From Actinoplanes subtropicus (lineage in GTDB: Bacteria; Actinomycetota; Actinomycetes; Mycobacteriales; Micromonosporaceae), in assembly GCF_000721705.1 (NCBI RefSeq), contig NZ_JOJL01000051.1:1-49027 (forward strand): a DNA stretch of 49,027 nt, read 5' to 3'. Positions 1 to 8,167 of the stretch are shown here, piece after piece (the first letter of the stretch is position 1; each line of letters begins with the position of its first letter). Below the pieces are notes generated by a model. The model was not told the origin of the DNA, made no database searches, and saw only the letters and a program-made list of their open reading frames with translations. Position numbers and translations under genes: made by a program.

Positions 1-39
1 CGCAAACCGGTCAACCAACCCATACCAACCGGCCATCGA

Positions 40-578
40 GTGCTGCAACGGGTCGACATCGATGCTCATCGAGCAGGTCACTCAGGAAGAAACGCACCCT
101 CCAGCGACGCGTCCTCGATCTACATCCGTATGCCAGCCGACCTCAAGCGGGCGGTCGACGACCACGCCAGGGGCCGGGGCAGCACGGTGACCGCCGCGGC
201 GGTGGATCTGCTCGGCCGGGGCCTGCAAGCGGTCACCGACGAGAAATCGGTGGCCGACCTGGAAACCGCGCTCGCCCGCGCCGTAAAGAGAAGGCGGTCG
301 CGGAGGCCGAATTGGTCACCGCTCGGGCGCAGCTGGCCACCCTCGGCACCTTCGTCGAGCGGGCCAGCGAGCAGGTTGGTACCTGCCCGAGCTGCGGCAA
401 GCCAATCACCGGCCGCGACCTGTTCGCGGTCAGCCGATGCCCGTCCTGCCGCGCGCCGCTGACCGAGCTGCTCGCGCCGAGGACCACCGGCCCCGGCGGG
501 CTCGACCCGCGGGAGATGTTGCTGATCGCCGGCGCGCTCGGCGCGTTGATCGGCCTGTACGTGTCCAGCAGGAAATAG
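40..578 (+). pseudogene. Frameshifted zinc-ribbon membrane protein gene
   Basis: Two overlapping reading frames together read as one protein. The first (from about 40, or the ATG at 130) gives an N-terminal ribbon-helix-helix-like stretch (IYIRMPADLKRAV) and then turns into Arg/Ser/Pro-rich nonsense after about 282. The second frame picks up at about 282 with KEKAVAEAELVTARAQL, then a zinc ribbon with two CPSC pairs, and a C-terminal hydrophobic helix ending at 578. Adding one base in the C run at 281-282 would join the frames, so this is a one-base deletion or a sequencing error. The gene after it starts 11 bases beyond the stop, with its ribosome site abutting that stop, so the two were probably co-transcribed. 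The biological function is not recognised. Confidence 0.6.
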
Positions 579-588
579 GAGGAACCAG

Positions 589-777
589 ATGAGTAAGAAG
601 CGAGCCCTGACCCTGATCACGCTGGCCGGCGTGCTCTATCACCTCGCCGCGTTCGTCAAGGACGGCGAGCAGTGGCTGACCAATGCGCGGCAGGCCCGGG
701 ACAACCCCTCCTTGGACACCCTGGCGACCCTGGTACTAGCCACCGGCATTGTGGTCATCGACTTCGGACGGATCTGA
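589..777 (+). CDS. Small membrane protein of unknown function
   Basis: This 62-residue protein starts at an ATG preceded by a strong AGGAGG site at 579-584 that abuts the upstream stop. It has a basic N-terminus (MSKKRALTL), one hydrophobic stretch near residues 6-22 and another near residues 45-59 (ATLVLATGIVVIDF), so it is probably a two-helix membrane protein. It sits directly behind the frameshifted zinc-ribbon gene and is likely part of the same transcript. I do not recognise the family. Confidence 0.6.
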   Translation: MSKKRALTLITLAGVLYHLAAFVKDGEQWLTNARQARDNPSLDTLATLVLATGIVVIDFGRI

Positions 778-890
778 CCGCGAGCTATCGCCACAGCGCC
801 GCCACACCGCGGTGATCGGCGGATGCCTCCGCCTCTCGCCTCTCGGGTCAACTGGGATCGGTTCCGGACTGAATAGCCGGAGTCGGCACC

Positions 891-1055
891 GTGCTGGCCT
901 TCGCCGGATTCGCCGTCGCTTTCCTCTGGGAGGCCAAGAAGCGTCGCCAAGACGATCCGCAACGGTGGTACCGGGACGACTGGCTTGACGGGGCGCCAAA
1001 GGGACGGTCGGAGACGAAGCCCAGGCGAAAGCAATACCTCACCGGGCCGGAATGA
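891..1055 (+). CDS. Possible small single-helix membrane protein
   Basis: A 54-codon frame from a GTG has an N-terminal hydrophobic segment (LAFAGFAVAFLW) followed by a charged tail (EAKKRRQDDPQRW). About three quarters of third codon positions are G or C, as in a real gene here. There is no convincing ribosome site and an in-frame stop lies shortly upstream, so the start is uncertain. The rest of 778-1197 shows nothing else I can support. Confidence 0.35.
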   Translation: MLAFAGFAVAFLWEAKKRRQDDPQRWYRDDWLDGAPKGRSETKPRRKQYLTGPE

Positions 1056-1197
1056 CGTTGCGGGGTGCGGCTCGGGTTCTCCACAGGTCGTTCACAAATA
1101 CGGCGCCTTGTCTGCACGGGTGATCAATAGGCTGCCGCTCGGAGGTTGGCCGGTGGGTCACGGGGGCACACCGGCGGCCTTGTCTTCGCGGGGTTAG

Positions 1198-1908
1198 ATG
1201 CGGAGGGAGGTGGCGGTGGTGGAGGCAGCGGAGCGACGGGTGCTCGTCGTCGAGGATGAGCGGACCATTGCCGATGCGGTTGCGGCGCGGCTGCGGGCCG
1301 AGGGCTTCGTGGTGGAGGTGGCCGGGGACGGGCCGGCGGCGGTGGCGGCGGTGAAGCGGGTGCCGCCCGATCTCGTCGTGTTGGATGTCATGCTGCCGGG
1401 GTTCGACGGGCTCGAGGTGTGCCGGCGGATTCAGGCAGAGCGGCCGGTTCCTATCCTTATGCTGACCGCCCGCGACGACGAGACCGACCTGCTGGTGGGG
1501 CTGGCCGTGGGCGCGGACGACTACATGGTCAAGCCGTTCTCGATGCGGGAGCTCGCCGCCCGGGTGCACGCCCTGCTGCGCCGGGTCGCTAAGGGTGCGC
1601 CGGTGCCGGCCGGGCCGCCTACGCTGCGGTTCGGCGACCTGGAGATCAATCAGGCGGAGCGGCGGGTGCTGCGGGCCGGCGTGGAGGCGCATCTGACGCC
1701 GACCGAGTTCGACCTGCTGGTGCATCTGGCGGCGCATCCGCGGACGGTGCTGCCCCGGGAGCGGCTGCTCGCCGACGTGTGGGGCTGGGCCGACGCGTCC
1801 GGCACCCGGACGGTGGACAGCCACATCAAGGGCCTTCGGCGGAAGCTGGGTCCGGATCTCATCCGTACGGTGCATGGCGTGGGTTATGCCCTGGAGGTGG
1901 AGCGATGA
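1198..1908 (+). CDS. OmpR/PhoB-family response regulator
   Basis: This is the cytoplasmic DNA-binding half of a two-component system. The receiver domain (about residues 13-125) has acidic residues E19-D20, phospho-acceptor D63 in the VVLDVMLPG motif, T90 and K112 (YMVKP). A winged-helix output domain follows (about 140-236), with the TPTEFDLL and VDSHIKGLRRKL signatures of the OmpR class. Counting from the ATG at 1198 gives 236 residues, but GGAGGGAGG at 1202-1210 is better placed for the GTG codons at 1216 or 1219, so the true start may be a few codons later. The stop overlaps the start of the sensor kinase, so the pair is translationally coupled. The signal sensed is unknown. Confidence 0.93.
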   Translation: MRREVAVVEAAERRVLVVEDERTIADAVAARLRAEGFVVEVAGDGPAAVAAVKRVPPDLVVLDVMLPGFDGLEVCRRIQAERPVPILMLTARDDETDLLVGLAVGADDYMVKPFSMRELAARVHALLRRVAKGAPVPAGPPTLRFGDLEINQAERRVLRAGVEAHLTPTEFDLLVHLAAHPRTVLPRERLLADVWGWADASGTRTVDSHIKGLRRKLGPDLIRTVHGVGYALEVER

Positions 1909-2930
1909 TGGGCGTCCGGATTCCGCTGCCCCGGCCGCTCGACCCGGTGCGGTCGATCAAAATCAAGATCGGGATGATCCTGATCGGGGCGGGCGCGGCC
2001 GGGATGGGCTGGTTCACGCTCTGGCTGCACTGGTTCCCGATCTGGACCTCGGTGACCGCGATGCTGGTGGCGCTGAGCACGCTGCAGATCCTGGCGCACG
2101 GCATGACCTCGCCGCTGCGCGAGATGACCGCGGCGGCCAAGGCGATGGCGCAGGGCGACTACTCCCGGCGGGTGCGGGCCACCTCCCGCGACGAGGTGGG
2201 CCAGCTCGCCGAGGCGTTCAACCACATGGCGGCCGACCTGCAGGCGGCCGACCGGCAGCGGCGTGAGCTGATCGCGAACGTCTCGCATGAGCTGCGTACG
2301 CCGATCACCGCGCTGCAGGGGCTGCTGGAGAACATCGTCGACGGCGTGGCCAGCGCTGAGCCGGAGATGATGCAGACCGCGCTGAGCCAGACCGAGCGCC
2401 TCGGGCGGCTGGTCACCGAGCTGCTCGACCTGTCCCGGGTGGACGCCGGCGTGGTGCAGCTCGCCCGTACACCCATCGAAGTTGCTTCGTTCTTCGACGA
2501 CGTGGTCGCGGAGGCCCGGGTGAACGCGGCCGGCGCCGGACGGGACGTGCGTTTCGAGGTGTCCGCGCCGGCGGTCGTGGTGCCCGGCGACCGGGAGCGG
2601 CTGCACCAGGTCTTCGCGAACCTGCTGGACAACGCGGCCCGGCACAGCCCGCCGGGCGGCACCGTGCTGGTGCGCGCCGAGCGCCGCGACGATCATCTGC
2701 TGCTCGCGGTCGCCGACGAGGGCGAGGGCATTCCGCCGGCCGAGCGGCACCGGGTCTTCGAGCGGTTCACCCGCGGCGAGCGGCCGGGCGGCGGCGGGAC
2801 CGGGCTGGGCCTGGCGATCGCCCGCTGGGTGGTGCAACTGCACCGCGGCACGATCGCGGTCGTCGACCCGGACGGGGCCCATCGCGGCTGCCACATCCAC
2901 GTGACGCTGCCGCTTCAGCAGGCCGCCTGA
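1905..2930 (+). CDS. Membrane sensor histidine kinase (HAMP-HisKA-HATPase)
   Basis: The kinase partner of the preceding regulator. Two transmembrane segments (about residues 20-40 and 44-63) are separated by a very short loop, so there is almost no extracellular sensor domain. A HAMP linker follows (about 65-117), then the dimerisation and phosphoacceptor helix with H128 in NVSHELRTP, and an ATPase domain with the N box (NLLDNAARHS) and G boxes (DEGEGI, GGTGLGLAIA). The ATG at 1905 overlaps the regulator's stop as ATGA. Short-loop kinases of this type are often thought to sense membrane or intracellular cues. The ligand cannot be read from the sequence. Confidence 0.93.
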   Translation: MMGVRIPLPRPLDPVRSIKIKIGMILIGAGAAGMGWFTLWLHWFPIWTSVTAMLVALSTLQILAHGMTSPLREMTAAAKAMAQGDYSRRVRATSRDEVGQLAEAFNHMAADLQAADRQRRELIANVSHELRTPITALQGLLENIVDGVASAEPEMMQTALSQTERLGRLVTELLDLSRVDAGVVQLARTPIEVASFFDDVVAEARVNAAGAGRDVRFEVSAPAVVVPGDRERLHQVFANLLDNAARHSPPGGTVLVRAERRDDHLLLAVADEGEGIPPAERHRVFERFTRGERPGGGGTGLGLAIARWVVQLHRGTIAVVDPDGAHRGCHIHVTLPLQQAA

Positions 2931-2998
2931 GCTAGCCCGTATCGCCCGATGGGCGGCACAACCCTGCCCAAAGATAGCCGGAAATATGGAGGTAAAAC

Positions 2999-4558
2999 GT
3001 GTCCGCTCCGCCGGTTCTTGCAAGACCTCCGGTCTACCCGCCCCAGCTGCACGGGCCTTGGCACTCGACCGCGCCCTGGGGACGCTACTGGCCGGGCGCC
3101 CACCGACCACCCTCCGCCGGCGGGATGCTGGCGATCGCCGGGGCCGCCGTGGTGGCCGCGATCAGCCTGCCGCTCGATCGGGCCGGCGTCGGCTGGCTGG
3201 TCGCCACGATGGCCGGCGTCGGCGCGCTGGTCCTCGCCGGCGCGATGCCCGCCGCCGCGCATCCGGACGAACCAAAACCGCTGGTCGTACGCCGAACCGC
3301 GCGCCCCGGCCCGGACCGCTACGCGTGGGCGGCGGCGACCGTCGCGCTGATCGGGGTCGGCACGATCCGCTCGGCCGGGTGGCTCTTCCTGCTCTGCCTC
3401 GCGACCGCCACCCTCACCGGCGCGCTCGCCCTGGCCGGCGGGCACTCGCTGCGCAGCATCGCGGCCGGCTACACGATGCCGGTGTTCGCCGCCTTCCGCG
3501 CGCTGCCCTGGCTGGCCCGGACCGCGGCGCGGGTGCGCAAGCCGGTCGAGGCCGCCGCGAACGTCCGGGTCGCCGCCACGGTCGCGGTCTCTATCACGCT
3601 GCTGGTCGTCTTCGGCGCGCTGTTCGCCTCGGCCGACGCCGCGTTCGCCGGGACCCTCCAGCGTCTCTCGCCGAAGGTCGACCTGCCGACCACGGTCCGC
3701 TGGGTCTTCGTCTTCGCCGTCGCGGCTTCCGGGCTGGGCGGCGCCGCGTTCCTGCGCGCCGGGCCGCCCGATCTGTCCAGGTTGGACGCGACCGAGGGCC
3801 GCAAGGTCAGCCGATTCGAGTGGGCCGTCCCGCTCGGCCTGCTCGTGCTGCTGTTCGCCGGCTTCGTCGCGGTGCAGCTCACCGTGCTCTTCGGCGGCAA
3901 CCGGCACGTGCTGCGGACCGACGGGCTCACCTACGCCGAATACGCCCGATCGGGCTTCTGGCAGCTCTCCTTCGTCACCGCGCTGACCCTGATCGTGCTG
4001 GCCGGCGCCGCCCGCTGGGCGCCCCGCGCGGAGCCCGCCGACCGTACGCTGATCCGCTTGGTTCTTGGTTCGCTGGCCGCCTTGACGCTGGTCATCGTGG
4101 GTTCGGCGCTGCATCGGATGAACCTCTACGCCGACACCTACGGCCTCACCCGGCTGCGCCTGCTGGTGGCCTGCTGCGAGGCCTGGTTCGGCCTCGTGCT
4201 GCTTCTCATTCTTATTGCGGGCGTACGCGTGAAAGCTCCCTGGCTTCCCCGAGTGGCGATCGCGGCGGGGGTCCTGGCGCTGCTCGGCCTGGCTGCCGCG
4301 AACCCGGACCGGTTGATCGCCGAACACAACATCCGGCAGGCCCGTACGGTCGACCTCGACTACCTGAGCACGCTCTCGCCGGACGTGGTGCCCGGGCTGG
4401 CCGGGCTGCCGCCGAACCGCCGGGCCTGCGTGCTCGGCCGGCTCGGCACCGACCTGATGATCGATCCCGATGACTGGCGCGGCTGGAACCTCGGTCGCGA
4501 GCAGGCCCGCAAGGTCATCGCCCAAGATCTATCCGACCCCGCCTTCCGCTGTACTTGA
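2999..4558 (+). CDS. DUF4153-type multi-pass membrane protein
   Basis: A 519-residue polytopic membrane protein with about ten to twelve hydrophobic segments and a Pro-rich N-terminus. Features seen in actinobacterial DUF4153 (formerly DUF4173) proteins are present: the LFASADAAF segment, the HRMNLY motif and an extracytoplasmic tail with ARTVDLDYL. The GTG at 2999 has GGAGG at 2988-2992, a good six-base spacing. It lies 68 bases after the two-component system in the same direction and may be co-transcribed with it. The family has no established biochemical role, so the identification is by family resemblance only. Confidence 0.75.
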   Translation: MSAPPVLARPPVYPPQLHGPWHSTAPWGRYWPGAHRPPSAGGMLAIAGAAVVAAISLPLDRAGVGWLVATMAGVGALVLAGAMPAAAHPDEPKPLVVRRTARPGPDRYAWAAATVALIGVGTIRSAGWLFLLCLATATLTGALALAGGHSLRSIAAGYTMPVFAAFRALPWLARTAARVRKPVEAAANVRVAATVAVSITLLVVFGALFASADAAFAGTLQRLSPKVDLPTTVRWVFVFAVAASGLGGAAFLRAGPPDLSRLDATEGRKVSRFEWAVPLGLLVLLFAGFVAVQLTVLFGGNRHVLRTDGLTYAEYARSGFWQLSFVTALTLIVLAGAARWAPRAEPADRTLIRLVLGSLAALTLVIVGSALHRMNLYADTYGLTRLRLLVACCEAWFGLVLLLILIAGVRVKAPWLPRVAIAAGVLALLGLAAANPDRLIAEHNIRQARTVDLDYLSTLSPDVVPGLAGLPPNRRACVLGRLGTDLMIDPDDWRGWNLGREQARKVIAQDLSDPAFRCT

Positions 4559-4588
4559 CATCCCCCCGGAGACCGGGAGACTCCGGGC

Positions 4589-4972
4589 ATGGGCGGGGAC
4601 GGGACTCCGGAGCGTACGCGGGTGGTGCTGGGTGAGGTCGCCGCCCGGCGCCGCCCCACCGACCGCAGCCACGCGGACCTCGCGGAGCAGACGCCGGTGG
4701 GTGAGGCGCTGGTGAAAGGCCTGGTCCGCGCCCAGCTCTCGCTCGCTCTCCGGCTCGCGCTGGTGGTGGTGACCGGGCTGGGCGCGCTGCCGATGCTGTT
4801 CGTGGCCGCCCCCACGGTCGGCGCGGTCAAGCTGCTCGGGGTCAACCTTCCGTGGTTGCTGCTCGGCGTGTTGTCGTTCCCGTTCCTGGTCGGCGTGGGC
4901 TGGGCGTATGTGCGCTGGGCCGAACGCAACGAACAGGACTTCATCGCGCTGATCCGGAAACCCGAGCAGTGA
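4589..4972 (+). CDS. DUF485-like small membrane partner of a symporter
   Basis: A 127-residue protein with a charged cytoplasmic N-terminus (about 45 residues) and two hydrophobic helices (about 48-78 and 85-107), ending in YVRWAERNEQDF. This arrangement and the gene order match the YjcH/DUF485 proteins that precede ActP-type sodium-solute symporters. Its stop overlaps the GTG start of the symporter (GTGA), so translation is coupled and the two products probably work together. Start ATG at 4589; no strong ribosome site. Confidence 0.65.
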   Translation: MGGDGTPERTRVVLGEVAARRRPTDRSHADLAEQTPVGEALVKGLVRAQLSLALRLALVVVTGLGALPMLFVAAPTVGAVKLLGVNLPWLLLGVLSFPFLVGVGWAYVRWAERNEQDFIALIRKPEQ

Positions 4973-6591
4973 ACCCGTACCTCGTCCCGGGTCTGATCCT
5001 GGTCGTCGTGGTGACTGTCGGCATCGGCGCGTACGGCCTGCGCTTCGCCCGTACCACCTCGGATTTCCTGGTCGCGTCGCGGGCGGTCAGCCCGGCCTGG
5101 AACGCCGCCGCGATCAGCGGCGAGTATCTGTCGGCCGCCTCCTTCCTGGGCGTGGCCGGGCTGATCTTGCGGTACGGCGTGGACGTCCTCTGGTACCCGG
5201 TCGGGTTCGCCGCCGGATATCTGGCGCTGCTGCTGTTCGTGGCCGCGCCGCTGCGTCGCTCGGGCGCCTTCACCCTGCCCGATTTCTGCCAGGTGCGGCT
5301 CAGTTCGACCGCGCTGCGGCGGCTGGCCAGCGTGTTCGTGGTCTTCATCGGCTGCCTGTACCTGGTGCCGCAGTTGCAGGGCGCCGGGCTGACCTTCACC
5401 ACGGTGACCGGCGGCTCGTACGTGTGGGGTGCGCTGCTGGTCGGCGTGGTGGTGACGGCCAACGTGGCGCTCGGCGGGATGCGGGCGATCACGTTCGTGC
5501 AGGCGTTCCAGTACTGGCTCAAGTTGACGGCCCTCGCCGTACCCGTCATCTTCCTGGTCTTGCAGTGGCAGTCGGATGGGCGGCCGTCCGTCGCTCCGCC
5601 GGCCGGCGCGGTCTTCCCGGCGGCCACCTCGGTGGTGGTCGAGCAGGACGCGACCGTCGACGGCGTCGAGGTGCACAAGGGCGAGGAGTTGTACTACGAC
5701 GAGGGCGACCGGGTGCCGCAGGTCAGCACGGTCGACGCGCACTTCGGGCCGGAGTGGCTGCTGCCCGGCGGCGAGCGGACGCTGTTCGCCACGTACTCGC
5801 TGATCCTGGCGACGTTCCTGGGCACGATGGGGTTGCCACACGTGCTCGTGCGCTTCTATACGAACCCGGACGGGGCTTCGGCTCGGCGTACGACATTGGT
5901 GGTCTTGGCCTTGGTCGGTCTTTTCTATCTGTTGCCGACGCTGTACGGCGTGCTCGGCCGGGTCTACACGCCGCAACTGCTGATGACCGGGCACACCGAC
6001 GCGGTCGTGCTCACCCTGCCCGAGGCGGCCCTCGGCGGCGGTCACCTCGGCCGGCTGCTCGGCGCGCTGGTCACCGCGGGCGCCCTCGCCGCCTTCCTCT
6101 CCACCTCGTCGGGGCTGCTCACCAGCGTCGCCGGGGTGGTCTTCACCGACGTGCTGCGGGCCGGGCGCGGCGGCTCGGTCCGCGACTTCCGGATGGCCAC
6201 CCTGCTGGCCGCGGTCGTGCCGGTCACGCTCTCGGTGTACGTCTCCAACATGGACGTTTCCCGGGTTGTCGGGCTGGCCTTCGCGGTGGCGGCGTCCAGC
6301 TTCTGCCCGCTGCTCGTGCTGGGCATCTGGTGGCGCGGGCTGACCGACCTCGGGGCGGCGGCCGGGATTCTGATCGGCGGCGGGGCGGCGATGGTGGCGG
6401 TGCTGATCACCGTGCTCGGGCCGCCGCTGGACGGCTGGGCGGCGCAGTTGATCGGTCAGCCGGCGGCGTGGACGGTGCCGCTGGCGTTCCTGGTGATGGT
6501 GATCGGGTCGCTGCTGACCAGCCGAAGGGTGCCGCACGACGTGGGCGCGACCATGCTCCGGCTGCACGCTCCGGAGTCGCTCCGCATTTAA
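4969..6591 (+). CDS. Sodium:solute symporter family transporter (ActP-like)
   Basis: A 540-residue cytoplasmic-membrane transporter with about 13 hydrophobic helices. The TTSDFLVASRAVSP segment, SGEYLSAASFLGVAG and the later FLSTSSGLLTSVAG sodium-site-like region are hallmarks of the SSS family and are close to the acetate/pyruvate (ActP, MctC) branch. A hydrophilic insertion (about residues 205-258, with charged runs such as KGEELYYDEGDRV) interrupts the helices and looks like an external loop. It starts with a GTG overlapping the stop of the DUF485-like gene. The substrate is inferred as a short-chain monocarboxylate from the pairing, not from the sequence. Confidence 0.82.
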   Translation: MNPYLVPGLILVVVVTVGIGAYGLRFARTTSDFLVASRAVSPAWNAAAISGEYLSAASFLGVAGLILRYGVDVLWYPVGFAAGYLALLLFVAAPLRRSGAFTLPDFCQVRLSSTALRRLASVFVVFIGCLYLVPQLQGAGLTFTTVTGGSYVWGALLVGVVVTANVALGGMRAITFVQAFQYWLKLTALAVPVIFLVLQWQSDGRPSVAPPAGAVFPAATSVVVEQDATVDGVEVHKGEELYYDEGDRVPQVSTVDAHFGPEWLLPGGERTLFATYSLILATFLGTMGLPHVLVRFYTNPDGASARRTTLVVLALVGLFYLLPTLYGVLGRVYTPQLLMTGHTDAVVLTLPEAALGGGHLGRLLGALVTAGALAAFLSTSSGLLTSVAGVVFTDVLRAGRGGSVRDFRMATLLAAVVPVTLSVYVSNMDVSRVVGLAFAVAASSFCPLLVLGIWWRGLTDLGAAAGILIGGGAAMVAVLITVLGPPLDGWAAQLIGQPAAWTVPLAFLVMVIGSLLTSRRVPHDVGATMLRLHAPESLRI

Positions 6592-6671
6592 GGTTGTTTA
6601 AGGTACGACCCCGGTCTCCTTAAGGTGGGCGCCGCGTATGACCCGGCAACCACCTAGCGAAGGAGCGGGTC

Positions 6672-7319
6672 ATGAGGCGGTACCGGCGGAATTCGATGAG
6701 CGGGCGTACGCGGAAGATGCTGATCGGCGGGGTCGCGCTGGCGATCGCCGGCGGGGCGGTCGCGGTCGGCACCGGGGTGAGCAGCGCCGCGGAGAACTGC
6801 GTCGGTCTCGACCAGGCGCTGCGTAACAATCTGCAGTTCATCGCGGGGCAGCGAGCGAATCCGGATGCGCTGTCGGATGCCCGGATCGCGAACCGGCAGG
6901 CGGTCGTCGACCTGATCAACCAGCGTCGGGCGGTGGCTGGATGTACGGCCGATGTGGCCGCTTCCGTTCCCGGCGCGGCGGCTGGTTCGGCGGCGGGTTC
7001 ACCGACAAAACCAGCAAAGCCGCCCAAGACGACCGCCCCGGCTGCTCCTCCGGCCGCCGGCACCGGCGCCGGCCAGGTCGTCTGCAAGGGTTCGACGGTC
7101 ACGCTGTCGGGCGAGTCGGGCGCGCCCTTCGCGTCCAGCGGCACCTTCCCGATCGGCACCGTCCTCAAGGTCACGAACCTGGACAACAGGAAGAGCACCA
7201 CCGTGAAGGTCCAGACGACCTCGGGCAGCTGCGTCCTGCTCAACAACGCCGCGTTCGAGCAGGTCCGCGAGCCGGGGAAGTTCCTGATCCGGCACGCCGT
7301 CATCGAAAAGATCGGTTGA
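6672..7319 (+). CDS. Secreted protein with double-psi beta-barrel (RlpA-like) domain
   Basis: A 215-residue exported protein. The N-terminus is basic, followed by a hydrophobic signal core (MLIGGVALAIAGGAVAVG) and likely cleavage near VSSAAEN. The mature part has a small helical region, a Pro/Ala-rich linker (about 95-130), and a C-terminal barrel with FPIGTVLKVTNLDN and two cysteines that could form a disulphide. The barrel resembles RlpA/expansin-like domains, which bind or cut cell-wall polymers. I cannot assign catalytic residues with confidence. GAAGGAG at 6659-6665 supports the ATG at 6672. It is monocistronic, with gaps on both sides. Confidence 0.72.
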   Translation: MRRYRRNSMSGRTRKMLIGGVALAIAGGAVAVGTGVSSAAENCVGLDQALRNNLQFIAGQRANPDALSDARIANRQAVVDLINQRRAVAGCTADVAASVPGAAAGSAAGSPTKPAKPPKTTAPAAPPAAGTGAGQVVCKGSTVTLSGESGAPFASSGTFPIGTVLKVTNLDNRKSTTVKVQTTSGSCVLLNNAAFEQVREPGKFLIRHAVIEKIG

Positions 7320-7387
7320 GGGGGTAGCCCGGGCCACTCCCACGACGGGGGTGGTCCGGGCTGGATGTTGCCCGCTACCGTCGGGTC

Positions 7388-8167
7388 ATGACGGCGCCGG
7401 CGCAACGCCAGGGTGAGCAGGCCGCGGCCATGTCGCTGCGCGGCCTGGTCAAACACTTCGACACCAAGCTCGCGGTCAGCCAGGTCAACCTGGACGTGCC
7501 GGCCGGCTCGTTCTACGGCCTCCTCGGCCCCAACGGGGCCGGCAAGACCACGACGCTCTCCATGGCCGTCGGCCTCCTGCGGCCGGATGCGGGTCAGGCA
7601 TTCCTGCTGGGGTACGACGCGTGGGCGGACCCCGCGGCCGCCAAGGCACGGGTCGGCGTGCTGCCCGACGGCGTGCGGCTCTTCGACCGGCTCACCGGCC
7701 CCGAGCTGCTGGCCTACCACGGGCTGCTGCGCGGCATGGAGCAGGCGACGGTCGACCAGCGCGCCCGCGAGCTGCTCGAGGTGCTCGAGCTGGGCGTCGG
7801 CAACCGCACCCTGGTGGTCGACTACTCGGCCGGCATGAAGAAGAAGATGGGCCTGGCCTGCGCGTTGCTGCACGCGCCGCGGCTGCTCGTGCTGGACGAG
7901 CCGTTCGAGGCGGTCGACCCGGTCTCGGCGGCCCTGATCCGCGACATCCTCCAGCGGTACGTGGCCGGCGGCGGCACGGTCGTCTTCTCCAGTCATGTGA
8001 TGGAGGTGGTCGAGCGGCTCTGCGACCACGTCGCGATCCTCTCCGACGGGGTGCTGCGGCTGAACGGGCCGCTCGACCGGGTGCGCGGCGATCGCTCGCT
8101 GGAGGAGGTGTTCGTCCAGGTCGTCGGCGGCCGGGTGGCGACCGGCTCCGAGCTGGCCTGGCTATGA
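7388..8167 (+). CDS. ABC transporter ATP-binding protein
   Basis: A 259-residue ABC ATPase. It shows the Walker A GPNGAGKT (residues 47-54), a divergent signature YSAGMKKKM (146-154), Walker B LLVLDEP (166-172) and an H-loop histidine in VFSSHVMEVV. The order and the LSxG-to-YSAGM change match the export-type, ABC-2-like ATPases whose partner is a single large membrane subunit. The downstream gene overlaps it by ATGA and encodes such a subunit. The cargo is not recognisable. Confidence 0.93.
   Translation: MTAPAQRQGEQAAAMSLRGLVKHFDTKLAVSQVNLDVPAGSFYGLLGPNGAGKTTTLSMAVGLLRPDAGQAFLLGYDAWADPAAAKARVGVLPDGVRLFDRLTGPELLAYHGLLRGMEQATVDQRARELLEVLELGVGNRTLVVDYSAGMKKKMGLACALLHAPRLLVLDEPFEAVDPVSAALIRDILQRYVAGGGTVVFSSHVMEVVERLCDHVAILSDGVLRLNGPLDRVRGDRSLEEVFVQVVGGRVATGSELAWL

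Noticed and set aside
2915..6567. Very long minus-strand open frames (536 and 735 codons)
   Set aside because: They lie opposite clear membrane-protein genes and are rich in Arg, His, Gln and Pro, the usual product of reading high-G+C genes backwards.
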